The position numbers and the translations under genes are program-made. From Bacillota bacterium (GTDB taxonomy: Bacteria; Bacillota; Clostridia; Clostridiales; Caloramatoraceae), in assembly GCA_023389275.1 (NCBI GenBank), contig JAEWEN010000090.1:1-34848 (forward strand): a stretch of 34,848 nt of DNA. The letters run 5' to 3'. The notes under the pieces are model-generated. The model searched no databases and was not told the DNA's origin. It saw nothing but the letters and a program-made list of their open reading frames with translations. This document shows positions 23,401 through 30,942 of the stretch, piece by piece (position 1 is the first letter of the stretch; each line of letters begins with the position of its first letter).

Positions 23401-24002
23401 ATGAAGATATAGTTGTTTTAAATAAAGATGAGAAAGTAGTATTTAATAATTTAAGACAGCAAAAGAAAACTGAAAGTGGTATAAACCTTTCGCTAGGAGA
23501 TTTTGTAGCGCCTAAGGAAAGTGGAGTTAAAGACTTTGTAGGTGGTTTTATAGTAACATCAGGAAAATACTTAGATGAAATATATAAGCAATATAAAGAA
23601 AGTGGAGATGAATATAATGCTTTAATGGTAAAAGTATTATCAAATAGACTTGCTGAAAGCTTTGCTTCTTATCTTCATGATTATATGCATAAAAATTATT
23701 GGAACTTTGAAGTTGAAGGAATAAGACCTGCAATAGGATATCCATCACTTCCAGATCACTCAGAAAAAACAAAACTATTTAATCTTTTAAATGGGGATGT
23801 AAATACAGAAGTTACATTAACAGAATCTTTTATGATGGAACCTGTAGCTAGTGTATGTGGACTTTATATAGTGAAAGATTTTGCAAAATATTTCTCAATA
23901 GATTCTATAGACAAAGAGCAACTTAAAGATGTTTCTAAAAGAAAAGGTGAAAATATAGAATTTATGAAAAAAATGCTTGGTAATAATTATAAAGAAAATT
24001 AA
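20409..24002 (+). CDS. metH: Cobalamin-dependent methionine synthase
   Basis: A full-length, 1197-residue MetH that transfers the methyl group of methyl-tetrahydrofolate to homocysteine. Domains in order: homocysteine/zinc domain (ILVLDGAMGT; zinc ligands Cys240, Cys303, Cys304 in GGCCGTT), pterin domain (NIGERTNVAGSKKFARLI from about 350), cobalamin cap and Rossmann domain with base-off His751 in GDVHDIGKN, and the C-terminal reactivation domain (RPAIGYPSLPDHSEK near 1105). The start is TTG 20409, 8 bases after AGGAGG; a GTG at 20400 in the same frame overlaps the ribosome binding site. It is single-gene, with no metF beside it. Having the reactivation domain implies a partner reductant such as flavodoxin. 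Confidence 0.96.
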   Translation: MGFKESLKERILVLDGAMGTAIQAYNLTEADYRGEILKDSKYELKGNNDLLVLTKPEVIREIHENYLAAGADIIETNSFNATRVSQLDYGTDNIIYDLNYAAAKLAKECAKKYSTKEKPRYVAGSVGPTNKTLSLSPDVENPGYRAINFDDMMESYKEQMEGLIDGGVDVILIETIFDTLNARAAIFALNTINEERNIEIPIMISGTLTDKSGRTLSGQTLDAFIESIKNEYVISVGLNCSFGAKDLVPFIKKLSNEVPYYVSVYPNAGLPNRFGEYDEKPEITAENLKELVDNKHVNIVGGCCGTTYDHIREIAKLVEGKTPRTPKEKILETRLAGLEVVHVTKENNFLNIGERTNVAGSKKFARLISEKKYEEALSIARDQVENGGQAIDINFDDGMLNSEEEMDRFLKLLASEPEISKVPVVIDSSKYSVILAGLKAIQGKPIVNSISLKNGEEEFINHAKTIKKFGAAVVVMAFDEKGQADTYERKIEVCKRAYDVLVEKVNFPREDIIFDPNILAIATGMEEHNSYGIDFIKATKWIKENLPGAKISGGLSNLSFSFRGNNTIREAMHSVFLYHAIEAGMDMAILNPGMVQIYDEIDKDLLEKVEAVVLNTHPNAAEELIEFAEQFKGESSKVEENKLKWREECVEERLKHALVKGIVDFVEEDAIEARQNFEKSLDIIEGPLMDGMKLVGNLFGEGKMFLPQVVKSARVMKKAVSALMPYIEEEKQNSSSNAGTMVMATVKGDVHDIGKNIVGVVLSCNNFNVIDLGIMVHPEEIVKAAKENNADIVGLSGLITPSLDEMGIVAEMMEKEGMNIPIMVGGATTSKVHTAIKLAPKYKGGVYHTLDASKCVEVAKILTDKNKKVEYEKQIKEDYEKIIESYKKEDENLLSLNEARKNKLKVDWNSLNVKTPDFRGIEKINVPVKKLREGIDWTFFFVEWGIKKSFPKVLEDDKYKEEAKKLYIDANVMLDEFEENENINPHGVYGLFDAFSENEDIVVLNKDEKVVFNNLRQQKKTESGINLSLGDFVAPKESGVKDFVGGFIVTSGKYLDEIYKQYKESGDEYNALMVKVLSNRLAESFASYLHDYMHKNYWNFEVEGIRPAIGYPSLPDHSEKTKLFNLLNGDVNTEVTLTESFMMEPVASVCGLYIVKDFAKYFSIDSIDKEQLKDVSKRKGENIEFMKKMLGNNYKEN

Positions 24003-24007
24003 TTTTA

Positions 24008-24048
24008 AAAAAGGAAGTATATGCTTTTAATATACTTCCTTTTTGTTT
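24008..24048 (+). terminator. Terminator after metH
   Basis: A perfect 15-bp stem (24008-24022 with 24030-24044), 7-base loop, with a T-run in the 3' arm followed by GTTT. It begins 6 bases after the metH stop. Confidence 0.88.
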
Positions 24049-24083
24049 AATATATTAATATAAAATAAATAAGGAGTGATAAA

Positions 24084-24458
24084 ATGGGCTTATTTAGTGG
24101 ATTAATGGGAAATGCTTCAAAAGTAGACATAGGACAAATAGAAAAGGATTATGAGGATCTTTTTTCAGCTTCAGAAATAGTAGAGTCAGCATATAAACTA
24201 ATAAGAGATACAATAATATTTACTAACAAAAGAGTTATATTTGTAGATAAGCAAGGAATGACAGGAAAGAAAACAGAATATCTTTCTGTTCCTTATAAAA
24301 GTATAAGTTACTTTGAAATAGAAACAGCAGGACATTTTGACTTAGATGCTGAGCTAAAAATATATATATCAGGAAAGGATCTACCTATACAAAAACAATT
24401 TAATAGAAATACTAATATATATGAAGTTCAAGCTATACTTATAGATCACATAGGATAA
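24084..24458 (+). CDS. PH-domain protein (bacterial PH, YvbH-like)
   Basis: A 124-residue soluble protein with no signal or membrane segment. The sequence LIRDTIIFTNKRVIFVDKQGMTGKKTEYLSVPYKSI resembles bacterial pleckstrin-homology proteins of the bPH_1 type, followed by a predicted strand-rich body and a final helix (YEVQAILIDHI) that would cap the barrel. Such proteins are common in Firmicutes and have no settled function. AAGGAGTGAT precedes the ATG. It is a single gene between two strong terminators, next to a YhgE-like membrane protein but not in one operon with it. Family assignment is good, role unknown. Confidence 0.8.
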   Translation: MGLFSGLMGNASKVDIGQIEKDYEDLFSASEIVESAYKLIRDTIIFTNKRVIFVDKQGMTGKKTEYLSVPYKSISYFEIETAGHFDLDAELKIYISGKDLPIQKQFNRNTNIYEVQAILIDHIG

Positions 24459-24459
24459 T

Positions 24460-24488
24460 AAAAAAGGTGCCATAAGGCACCTTTTTTT
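24460..24488 (+). terminator. Terminator after the PH-domain gene
   Basis: A perfect 12-bp stem (24460-24471 with 24476-24487), loop ATAA, GC-rich core GGTGCC/GGCACC and a T7 run. It is a textbook intrinsic terminator, 1 base after the stop codon. Confidence 0.95.
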
Positions 24489-24764
24489 GAAGAGAATTAA
24501 ATGAATATGTGAATTCAAAATAAATATAAAAGTATTATCTTTGTTATCCTAAGTAAAGTATAACGGATTTTAAAATTAAATTCAATAGTTAAATTGAATT
24601 TTTGCAAAAGAAATTTTAGTTATTCAAAGTTACTCTATTGGTTTAGTATATTATGGAAAAATTTATGCTATATAAAGTGATAAACATAAATTATAAGTTG
24701 TTATTTTGTAATAACCTATGAAAACATTGGAGAATATAAATGTATATGTTTAAGGAGGAGAGAA
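24489..24764. other. AT-rich intergenic region with three inverted repeats, upstream of the YhgE-like gene
   Basis: The 306-base gap after the PH-domain gene holds its terminator and then no gene. I see three inverted repeats: GTTAT/ATAAC with 12 bases between (24543-24564), AAATTCAAT/ATTGAATTT with a 6-base loop (24578-24601), and GTTATT/AATAAC with loop TTGT (24700-24715). The third is about 50 bases before the start codon and is the best operator candidate. No promoter with both boxes well spaced was found. AAGGAGGAGAG at 24752-24762 serves the downstream gene. Confidence 0.4.
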
Positions 24765-26891
24765 ATGCTTAAAATATACTTAAAAGATCTTAAAAGCATA
24801 AGGGAAAATATAATTGCTTTAATAGTAGTAATTGGATTATGTATACTTCCAGCACTTTATGCATGGTTCAATATAAAGTCTTCTTGGGATCCGTATGGAA
24901 ATCTTTCAGATATTTCAGTTGCAATAGTTAACAATGATGTTGGAGGAAGTATATTTAATAAAACAGTTAATATAGGAGAAATAGCTACTAAAAATTTAGA
25001 AGAAAATAAAACATTAAATTTTCAGTTTGTAAATGAAAATGAAGCTAATAAAGGCTTAGAAAGTGGTAAATATTATGCAAGTATTGAAATAACAAATGAT
25101 TTTACTAAAAATATATTATCAGTTGTTGAAAAAACTCCTATTAAGCCAAAGTTAATATATAAAGTTAATGAGAAAAGAAATGCTGTAGCTCCTAAAATAA
25201 CAGATAAAAGTGCATCTTTAATTCAAGAGGAAATTAGTAAAAACTTTATAAAAGAAGTTAGTAGTGCTGCTCTTGAAGGAATGAAAAAACTAGATATGGA
25301 AATAGAAAGTCAAATACCTACTATAAAAAAATTTGAAAAAATTTTATTTGAAGTAGAAGGAAAAACTGGAGAAATTAAAGAATCTATAAATTCTTTTTAC
25401 TCAAGTGGTAAAGAGGCTTTAACAGTGGTTGAAAATGTAAAGAAAAAAATACCTGAAATAAATAATGCTATTAATAATGGAATAGACATTGTAAATTATA
25501 GTAATAACTTTATAGATAAAGCTTCTGACTTAATTAAAAATTTATCACCAACTATAAAAGCAGACTTAGAGTTTATAAAGAAAACATCTGAGGATTTAAA
25601 TAAGTTTTTAGATAGTTTAAGTGAAAGTTCTGAGGCTGAAATTTTATTAGAGAAAATTAATTACATTAAATCAAAGGAAGAAATACTTTTATCAAAAATA
25701 AACTCAATTATTAATTTAATAGAAAGTGTTAATAGTGAAAAGCTAAATAATTTATATGAAAATCTTTTGAAGGTAAAAAATGATATTGAAAATAATATAA
25801 AAGGTTTAGATAATTTAAAAGCGCTTATTGAAAGTGGTGATTCTATTTCTCAAGGTGCTATAGAAAAAATTAAAAATATAACAGAAAATATAATAATAAA
25901 AACAGACTATATTTTAAAAAACTTTGACTCAAAATACAAAGAAGATTTTGAGGCGATATCTAATGATTTGAAAAATATTATATTAACTGCAGATAATGTA
26001 TTAAATGAAGCAATAGAAGAAATGCCAAAGATTAAAAGCATTTTAGATAATACATCAAATGGTTTAGTATCTGGAATAGATGTTTTAAAGTTTGCTAGAG
26101 AGAATATGAATGATGCAGAAAATATTATAAAAACAACAGCTAATAAAATAAGGAGTTTATCAGAAGATGAAAGACTTGAAGAAGCTCTTGAGATATTAAA
26201 AGGTGATATAAAAAAAGAAAGTGACTTTCTATCAGACCCGGTAGAGCTTATTAAAGAAAGGGTATACCCTGTTCCAAACTACGGTTCAGCAATGTCACCA
26301 TTTTTTACAACACTTTCACTTTGGGTTGGAGGGTTAATACTTGTATCTGTATTAACTACTAAGGTTTATTATAATATGGAAGTAACAGGTTCTATGGAGT
26401 ATTTTGGAAGACTTTTAACTTTTATTACAATAGGAATTTTTCAAGCTTTAGTAGTTACTTTAGGAGATATATTTATACTTGGAACCTATAATTACAGCAA
26501 AAGCTTATTTGTAGTTTCTGGAATAATTATTAGTATAGTATTTGTGTCAATAATATATACACTAGTTTATGTACTTGGAAATGTAGGTAAAGCAATAGGA
26601 GTAATACTTTTAGTTCTTCAAATATCATCATCAGGAGGTACATTTCCAGTAGAGGTTACACCACCATTTTTTAAAGCTATAAATCCTTTTTTACCTTTTA
26701 CATATGGAATAGGTCTTATGAGAGAAGCTGTTGCAGGTGTAGTTTTAGAATCCGTATATAAATATTTGTTTATGTTAAGTTTATATATTGTTATATTTAT
26801 AACTATAGGATTTTATATATCAACTAAAAATAGAAAACTTGGAGAAAAAATTAGAAATAGATTAAAAGATAGTGGACTTGTAGAAAAGTAA
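24765..26891 (+). CDS. YhgE/Pip-family membrane protein (ABC-2-type permease fold)
   Basis: A 708-residue membrane protein. One transmembrane helix at about residues 16-36 ends in LPALYAWFNIKSSWDPYGN, the YhgE/Pip N-terminal signature, followed by DISVAIVNNDVGG. A long extracytoplasmic middle section (about 60-490) is rich in Lys, Glu, Ile and Leu, with heptad-like coiled-coil character. From about 500 the protein has YPVPNYGSAMSPFFTTLSLWVGG and four or five more helices, including GGTFPVEVTPPFFKAINPFLPFTYG style motifs of ABC-2 permeases. Family members include phage infection protein and EsaA-like type VII secretion parts, but most are uncharacterised. No TetR gene or secretion gene is adjacent. 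It is a single-gene unit ending in a 17-bp hairpin. Confidence 0.82.
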   Translation: MLKIYLKDLKSIRENIIALIVVIGLCILPALYAWFNIKSSWDPYGNLSDISVAIVNNDVGGSIFNKTVNIGEIATKNLEENKTLNFQFVNENEANKGLESGKYYASIEITNDFTKNILSVVEKTPIKPKLIYKVNEKRNAVAPKITDKSASLIQEEISKNFIKEVSSAALEGMKKLDMEIESQIPTIKKFEKILFEVEGKTGEIKESINSFYSSGKEALTVVENVKKKIPEINNAINNGIDIVNYSNNFIDKASDLIKNLSPTIKADLEFIKKTSEDLNKFLDSLSESSEAEILLEKINYIKSKEEILLSKINSIINLIESVNSEKLNNLYENLLKVKNDIENNIKGLDNLKALIESGDSISQGAIEKIKNITENIIIKTDYILKNFDSKYKEDFEAISNDLKNIILTADNVLNEAIEEMPKIKSILDNTSNGLVSGIDVLKFARENMNDAENIIKTTANKIRSLSEDERLEEALEILKGDIKKESDFLSDPVELIKERVYPVPNYGSAMSPFFTTLSLWVGGLILVSVLTTKVYYNMEVTGSMEYFGRLLTFITIGIFQALVVTLGDIFILGTYNYSKSLFVVSGIIISIVFVSIIYTLVYVLGNVGKAIGVILLVLQISSSGGTFPVEVTPPFFKAINPFLPFTYGIGLMREAVAGVVLESVYKYLFMLSLYIVIFITIGFYISTKNRKLGEKIRNRLKDSGLVEK

Positions 26892-26929
26892 ATATTAAAA
26901 GGGAGGGGATAACCCTCCCTTTTAATATT
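26891..26929 (+). terminator. Terminator after the YhgE-like gene
   Basis: A perfect 17-bp stem (26891-26907 with 26913-26929), loop GATAA, with a GGGAGGG core. The first base of the stem is the last base of the stop codon. Only a short T-run follows (GTATTTTG), yet stem strength is high. Confidence 0.8.
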
Positions 26930-26934
26930 GTATT

Positions 26935-26962
26935 TTGAAAACATGATAGTCAATGTTATAAT
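26935..26962 (+). promoter_or_regulatory. Promoter of mnmA
   Basis: TTGAAA (26935-26940), 16 bases, TATAAT (26957-26962), with an extended TG at 26954-26955. The expected start near 26969 leaves a leader of about 50 bases. Confidence 0.7.
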
Positions 26963-27021
26963 ATTTTAATATATAGGATTAGAAAAGATAAAATTAATAT
27001 AGATTACAAGAAGGTGAAAAG

Positions 27022-28143
27022 ATGAAAGATAAAAAAGATATAAAAGTAGTTGTTGGAATGTCAGGTGGAGTAGACTCATCTGTTTCAGCACTTCTTTTAA
27101 AAGAGCAAGGATACGATGTTATAGGACTTTTTATGAAAAACTGGGATGAAAAAGACGAAAATGGAGTATGTACTGCTGAGGAAGATTATAATGATGTAAG
27201 AGCTGTATGTGATGAAATTGGAATACCATACTATACAGTAACATTTGTTAAAGAATATTGGGATAGAGTTTTTACATACTTTTTAGATGAATACAAAAAA
27301 GGAAGAACTCCAAATCCTGATGTTATGTGTAATAAAGAAATAAAATTTAAAGCGTTTTTAGACTATGCAATGAAAATAGGTGCGGATTATATAGCTATGG
27401 GACATTATGCTCAAGTTGAAAAAAGAGGAGACGAGTACTGTCTTATAAGAGGAAAAGATAATAATAAGGATCAAACATACTTTTTATGTGAACTTACTCA
27501 AGCACAACTTTCAAAAACAATGTTTCCAATAGGACATCTTGAAAAAAGCCAAGTAAGAGAAATTGCTAAAAAATATAATCTTAAAACAGCTAGTAAGAAA
27601 GATAGTACAGGAGTATGTTTTATTGGGGAAAGAAACTTTAGAGAGTTTTTATCAAATTATCTTCCAGCAAAACCAGGAAAAATAAAAAGTTTAGATGGAA
27701 AAGAAATGGGAACTCACTATGGGCTTATGAATTATACATTAGGACAAAGAAAAGGTCTTGGAATAGGTGGAGCTGGAGAAGCTTGGTTTGTTGTTGATAA
27801 AGACCTTGAAAAAAATGTTTTATATGTTGTTCAAGGGGAAAATAATCCAGAAAGACTTTCATATGGACTTTTAGCTAGTGATATTAATTGGGTTGGAAGT
27901 TTAAAAGAAAATGAATTCCATTGTACAGCTAAGTTTAGATACAGACAAAAAGATCAGGGAGTTACTGTAAAAGTTTTAGATGAAAAATCTGTTTTAGTAA
28001 TATTTGATGAGGCACAAAAATCTATAACTCCAGGTCAAGCAGTTGTTTTTTATAACGATGAGATATGTCTTGGAGGAGGATTTATTGATAGTTACTTTAA
28101 AACACAAGAAGATTTAAATAATTATATAGAAAAAAATAAGTAG
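27022..28143 (+). CDS. mnmA: tRNA-specific 2-thiouridylase
   Basis: A 373-residue enzyme that thiolates U34 of tRNA-Lys, -Glu and -Gln. It has the PP-loop GMSGGVDSSVSALLL near the N-terminus, the first catalytic Cys103 in PDVMCNKEIKFK, and the second Cys199 in TGVCFIGERNF; spacing equals that of E. coli MnmA (102/199). The segment GRTPNPD and the C-terminal GQAVVFY barrel are also standard. It needs a sulfur donor such as IscS; in many clostridia mnmA follows iscS-iscU, but here it is alone. AAGAAGGTGA precedes the ATG. Its stop codon lies inside the terminator shared with the convergent transporter gene. Confidence 0.96.
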   Translation: MKDKKDIKVVVGMSGGVDSSVSALLLKEQGYDVIGLFMKNWDEKDENGVCTAEEDYNDVRAVCDEIGIPYYTVTFVKEYWDRVFTYFLDEYKKGRTPNPDVMCNKEIKFKAFLDYAMKIGADYIAMGHYAQVEKRGDEYCLIRGKDNNKDQTYFLCELTQAQLSKTMFPIGHLEKSQVREIAKKYNLKTASKKDSTGVCFIGERNFREFLSNYLPAKPGKIKSLDGKEMGTHYGLMNYTLGQRKGLGIGGAGEAWFVVDKDLEKNVLYVVQGENNPERLSYGLLASDINWVGSLKENEFHCTAKFRYRQKDQGVTVKVLDEKSVLVIFDEAQKSITPGQAVVFYNDEICLGGGFIDSYFKTQEDLNNYIEKNK

Positions 28144-28163
28144 CGATTTGCTACTTATTTTTT
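28131..28163. terminator. Bidirectional terminator between mnmA and the YdcZ-type gene
   Basis: A perfect 14-bp stem (28131-28144 with 28150-28163), loop GATTT, A-run on one arm and T-run on the other. It contains the mnmA stop (28141-28143) and two bases of the opposing stop. Its core AAGTAGC-GATTT-GCTACTT is nearly the same as in the folK terminator. Confidence 0.92.
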
Positions 28164-28593
28164 ATCCTTTAAATTTAAAAAGAATAATTCCAGCGATCAT
28201 AACAATAACTCCTAAGATTTTCGTCCATCCAAATGCCATAGGCTCAGTTCCAAATAAAGAAAACTTATCTATAGCAGCTGCAGTTAAAAGCTGTGCAACT
28301 AATATTAAAGATATTGCATATGTAGCACCAAGGGAGGATATTCCCCTAATAACTGTAAAAGTAATAAGTGCACCAATAATACCTCCAGTTAAATAAAGCT
28401 TATCAACTTCCATAATTTTTCTAAAATCTCCACTAGATGCGAAAAATAAAACGATAATAGATACAATTAGAGCAGTACCATGTACAAAGGCATTAGCTTC
28501 CCATATACCTATTCTCTCGTTTAATCGAGTGTTGAAAACTCCTTGGAAACTCATTAGAGCACCAGCTAAAATTGAAAAAATAATACCCATCAT
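28162..28593 (-). CDS. DMT-superfamily transporter, YdcZ (DUF606) type
   Basis: A 143-residue membrane protein with four or five hydrophobic helices. The opening MMGIIFSILAGALMSFQGVFNTRLNERIG and the middle GGIIGALITFTVIRGISSLGAT match the short DMT_YdcZ group, half the size of ten-helix EamA transporters, so it probably works as a dimer. The substrate is not known. GAGGTG is 8 bases upstream of the start. It is a single gene convergent with mnmA, and no partner of the same family is next to it. Confidence 0.82.
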   Translation of the reverse strand: MMGIIFSILAGALMSFQGVFNTRLNERIGIWEANAFVHGTALIVSIIVLFFASSGDFRKIMEVDKLYLTGGIIGALITFTVIRGISSLGATYAISLILVAQLLTAAAIDKFSLFGTEPMAFGWTKILGVIVMIAGIILFKFKG

Positions 28594-28878
28594 ATTTAAA
28601 ACACCTCATTACTTAGTTTTAATAAAACAAAAGAATTTATACTTGAAAAATATGGAATGAGATATTTATGTTTACAAAGTATTATTATCTTATTAAAAAA
28701 ATGTTTAAAATGATTATTTATAATTACACTATTATTTACAAATATAAGACATAAATGTATATGTATATATACTGCTTTACAATAAAAGCGAGAATATTGT
28801 ATAAATAAAATAATTAAGATTGATAGTTTCAAATCTATGATATATAATTAATTTGTCAAATTACTGAAACATAATAAT
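28594..28878. other. AT-rich divergent intergenic region, no gene seen
   Basis: This stretch separates the YdcZ-type gene and the folate operon. It has long A/T runs, no coding region with a ribosome binding site, and no hairpin with a T-run. I looked for a preQ1 and a tetrahydrofolate riboswitch before the QueD-like gene and found neither. A short imperfect hairpin (GCTTT/AAAGC near 28774-28789) is the only structure noted. Confidence 0.5.
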
Positions 28879-28907
28879 TTGAATAATTTTTTAATGTGGT
28901 GTAGAAT
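28879..28907 (+). promoter_or_regulatory. Promoter of the folate operon
   Basis: TTGAAT (28879-28884), 17 bases, TAGAAT (28902-28907). The start would be near 28914, leaving a leader of about 30 bases before ATG 28946. Confidence 0.6.
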
Positions 28908-28945
28908 TATCTAAAAATATAAAACTAATGGAGTTGAATGAGTAT

Positions 28946-29299
28946 ATGATACTAATAAAAGAGTTTGAATTTGATGCAGCACATAACTTAGTAAAGTATC
29001 ACGGAAAGTGTGAAAGACTGCACGGTCATACGTACAAGTTAGTTGTAAAAATAGAGGGGGAACCAGGTGAAGAAGACATGGTTTTCGACTTCGTAGAACT
29101 AAAAAGAATAGTTAAAGCAAAGGTTATAGATAGATTAGATCACTATTACTTAAATGACATAATCGAACAACCAACTGCAGAGAATATAGCTAAATATGTA
29201 TGGAATGAATTAGTTGATGAAATCAAAAGAGACAACTGTAGATTATGTGAAATCGAAATTTGGGAAACAAAAACAAGTGGATTAATTTATAGGGGGTAA
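28946..29299 (+). CDS. QueD/PTPS-family protein, probably PTPS-III or dual I/III folate enzyme
   Basis: A 117-residue COG0720 protein. Zinc ligands are His13 (FDAAH), His26 and His28 in KCERLHGHTY. FDFVELK and LDHYYLND are family segments. The active-site loop has both Cys22 (C-x3-HGH, as in QueD) and Glu23 (E-x2-HGH, the PTPS-III pattern), the combination reported for bifunctional PTPS-I/III proteins. PTPS-III makes 6-hydroxymethyl-dihydropterin from dihydroneopterin triphosphate, replacing FolB. The operon folE2-folP-folK has no folB, which supports a folate role; no queC or queE is present. The start is ATG 28946, aligning with other QueD N-termini. ATG 28928 has no ribosome binding site. 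Dual function is inferred. Confidence 0.85.
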   Translation: MILIKEFEFDAAHNLVKYHGKCERLHGHTYKLVVKIEGEPGEEDMVFDFVELKRIVKAKVIDRLDHYYLNDIIEQPTAENIAKYVWNELVDEIKRDNCRLCEIEIWETKTSGLIYRG

Positions 29300-29302
29300 A
29301 TC

Positions 29303-30079
29303 ATGAAGGATGTACAAAGCCAAAAAGACACAAGAAATATAGCTTTAAAAAAAGTAGGGATTAATAGTTTAAAATGGCCTATTAAAGTATTAGATAAGGC
29401 AAACAAAGAGCAATCTACTGTATCAACAATGGATTTATCAGTATACCTACCACATGATCAAAGAGGTACTCATATGAGTAGATTTGTTGAAGTTGTAAAA
29501 GAAGCTCCAAATCTTTCACCAGCAGGCCTTGAAGAAATGTTAAAGCATTTAGTAGAAAGACTAGAAGCTAAAAAAGGACACTGTGTAATTAAATTTGACT
29601 ATTTTATTACAAAACCATCACCTGTAACTGGAATTATGGCACCATATGACGTTCAATGCGAATTTGAAGCAGAATACTCAGTAGAAACAGGATTTAAGTT
29701 TGTTTTAGGAGTAGATGTTCCAGTAACAACACTTTGCCCTTGTTCAAAGGAAATAAGTGAATTTGGTGCACATAACCAAAGAGCAATTGTTAAAATGAAA
29801 ATAGAAATGGATAAACTTGTTTGGATAGAAGATCTTGTTAAAATAGCAGAGGATAGTGCAAGTTCTCCTATATTTACTTTACTTAAGAGAAAAGACGAAA
29901 AGTGGGTAACAGAACAAGCATACTTAAACCCAAGATTTGTTGAAGATGTAGCTAGAGAAACAGCTTCAAGACTTGAAAATGCAGAAGGAGTTACTTGGTA
30001 TAGTACTTATGTTGAAAGTATAGAAAGTATACACAACCATAATGCTTTTGCATACACAGAAAAAGGTTGTACTTTATAA
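29303..30079 (+). CDS. folE2: GTP cyclohydrolase FolE2 (type IB)
   Basis: A 258-residue GTP cyclohydrolase IB, which makes dihydroneopterin triphosphate from GTP and replaces zinc-dependent FolE. The signature TTLCPCSKEISEFGAHNQR has the metal/catalytic Cys145 and His157; RGTHMSRF near residue 55 is also conserved. The type IB enzyme can use metals other than zinc. GGGGG overlaps the end of the preceding gene. It is second in the folate operon, 3 bases after the QueD-like gene, to which it supplies substrate. Confidence 0.95.
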   Translation: MKDVQSQKDTRNIALKKVGINSLKWPIKVLDKANKEQSTVSTMDLSVYLPHDQRGTHMSRFVEVVKEAPNLSPAGLEEMLKHLVERLEAKKGHCVIKFDYFITKPSPVTGIMAPYDVQCEFEAEYSVETGFKFVLGVDVPVTTLCPCSKEISEFGAHNQRAIVKMKIEMDKLVWIEDLVKIAEDSASSPIFTLLKRKDEKWVTEQAYLNPRFVEDVARETASRLENAEGVTWYSTYVESIESIHNHNAFAYTEKGCTL

Positions 30080-30096
30080 AAGAAAGAGATGTTTTT

Positions 30097-30942
30097 ATGA
30101 GAAAAAGTATTACTTTAAAAGATGGTAGGGTTTACCACTTTGATAATATGAAAATAATGGGTATATTAAATGCTACACCAGATTCATTTTTTGAAGGATC
30201 AAGAGTTAAGAAAGATTCTTCTGCTCTTGAAAAAGCAAAAGAGATGATAAAAAATGGTGCTGAAATACTTGATATTGGTGGAGAATCTACAAGACCAGGA
30301 TCAGATCCTGTAGATGTAGATGAAGAAATAGCAAGAGTAGTACCTCTTATAAAAGAAATTAGAAATATAGATAAAAATGTTTTAATTTCTGTAGATACTT
30401 ATAGAGCAAAAACAGCTGAAGAAGCAATTAAAGCAGGTGCAGATATTGTAAATGATATTAGTGGGTTAACATTTGATGATAATATGGCTGATGTTGTTAA
30501 AAAATATAATGTGCCTATAATAATTATGCATATTAAAGGAACTCCTAAGGATATGCAAAAAGACCCTCATTATGATGATGTAATTAGGGAAATGAAGGAG
30601 TTTTTCAAAGACAGAATTGACTATGCTCTTGAAAAAGGTATAAGTGAAGATAAAATAATTTTAGATCCAGGTGTTGGATTTGGTAAAAATTATGATCACA
30701 ATATAGAAGTTATTAAGAAAATAGAAGATTTCTATACTTTTGATATGCCAATTCTTTTAGCAGTTTCAAGAAAAACAACAATAGGTGTTGCTCTTGGAAA
30801 TCTTCCTCCAGAGGAAAGACTAGAAGGTACAATGGCTATAACATGTTATGCTGCTTTAAAAGGTATAGAAATGATAAGAGTACATGATGTTTTAGAAAAC
30901 TATAGAGCAGCAAGAATGACTGAGGTACTAAGAGATGAATAA
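30097..30942 (+). CDS. folP: Dihydropteroate synthase
   Basis: A 281-residue TIM-barrel enzyme joining hydroxymethyl-dihydropterin pyrophosphate and p-aminobenzoate. Visible are IMGILNATPDSFFEGSR (usually NVTPDSF), LDIGGESTRPGSDP, SVDTYRAKTAEEAIKAGADIVNDISG, DPGVGFGKN, LAVSRKT and IRVHDV near the C-terminus. The start is ATG 30097, with AGAAAGAGAT just upstream; a frame from 30067 would overlap the end of folE2 by 13 bases with no ribosome binding site. It overlaps folK by 8 bases. It is the target family of sulfonamides. Confidence 0.95.
   Translation: MRKSITLKDGRVYHFDNMKIMGILNATPDSFFEGSRVKKDSSALEKAKEMIKNGAEILDIGGESTRPGSDPVDVDEEIARVVPLIKEIRNIDKNVLISVDTYRAKTAEEAIKAGADIVNDISGLTFDDNMADVVKKYNVPIIIMHIKGTPKDMQKDPHYDDVIREMKEFFKDRIDYALEKGISEDKIILDPGVGFGKNYDHNIEVIKKIEDFYTFDMPILLAVSRKTTIGVALGNLPPEERLEGTMAITCYAALKGIEMIRVHDVLENYRAARMTEVLRDE

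Noticed and set aside
28148..28396. 82-codon plus-strand frame following mnmA
   Set aside because: It is antisense to the YdcZ-type gene, lies past the mnmA terminator and has no ribosome binding site.
28596..28832. 78-codon minus-strand open frame upstream of the YdcZ-type gene
   Set aside because: It has no ribosome binding site, would start at TTG, and its composition (runs of Ile, Phe, Leu, Asn, Lys) is what AT-rich noncoding DNA gives.
28881..28945. Possible preQ1 or tetrahydrofolate riboswitch before the QueD-like gene, suggested by ATAAAACTAATGGAG
   Set aside because: The conserved GGTTC/AGC half of preQ1-I is absent, and the leader from the mapped-by-eye promoter is only about 30 bases.
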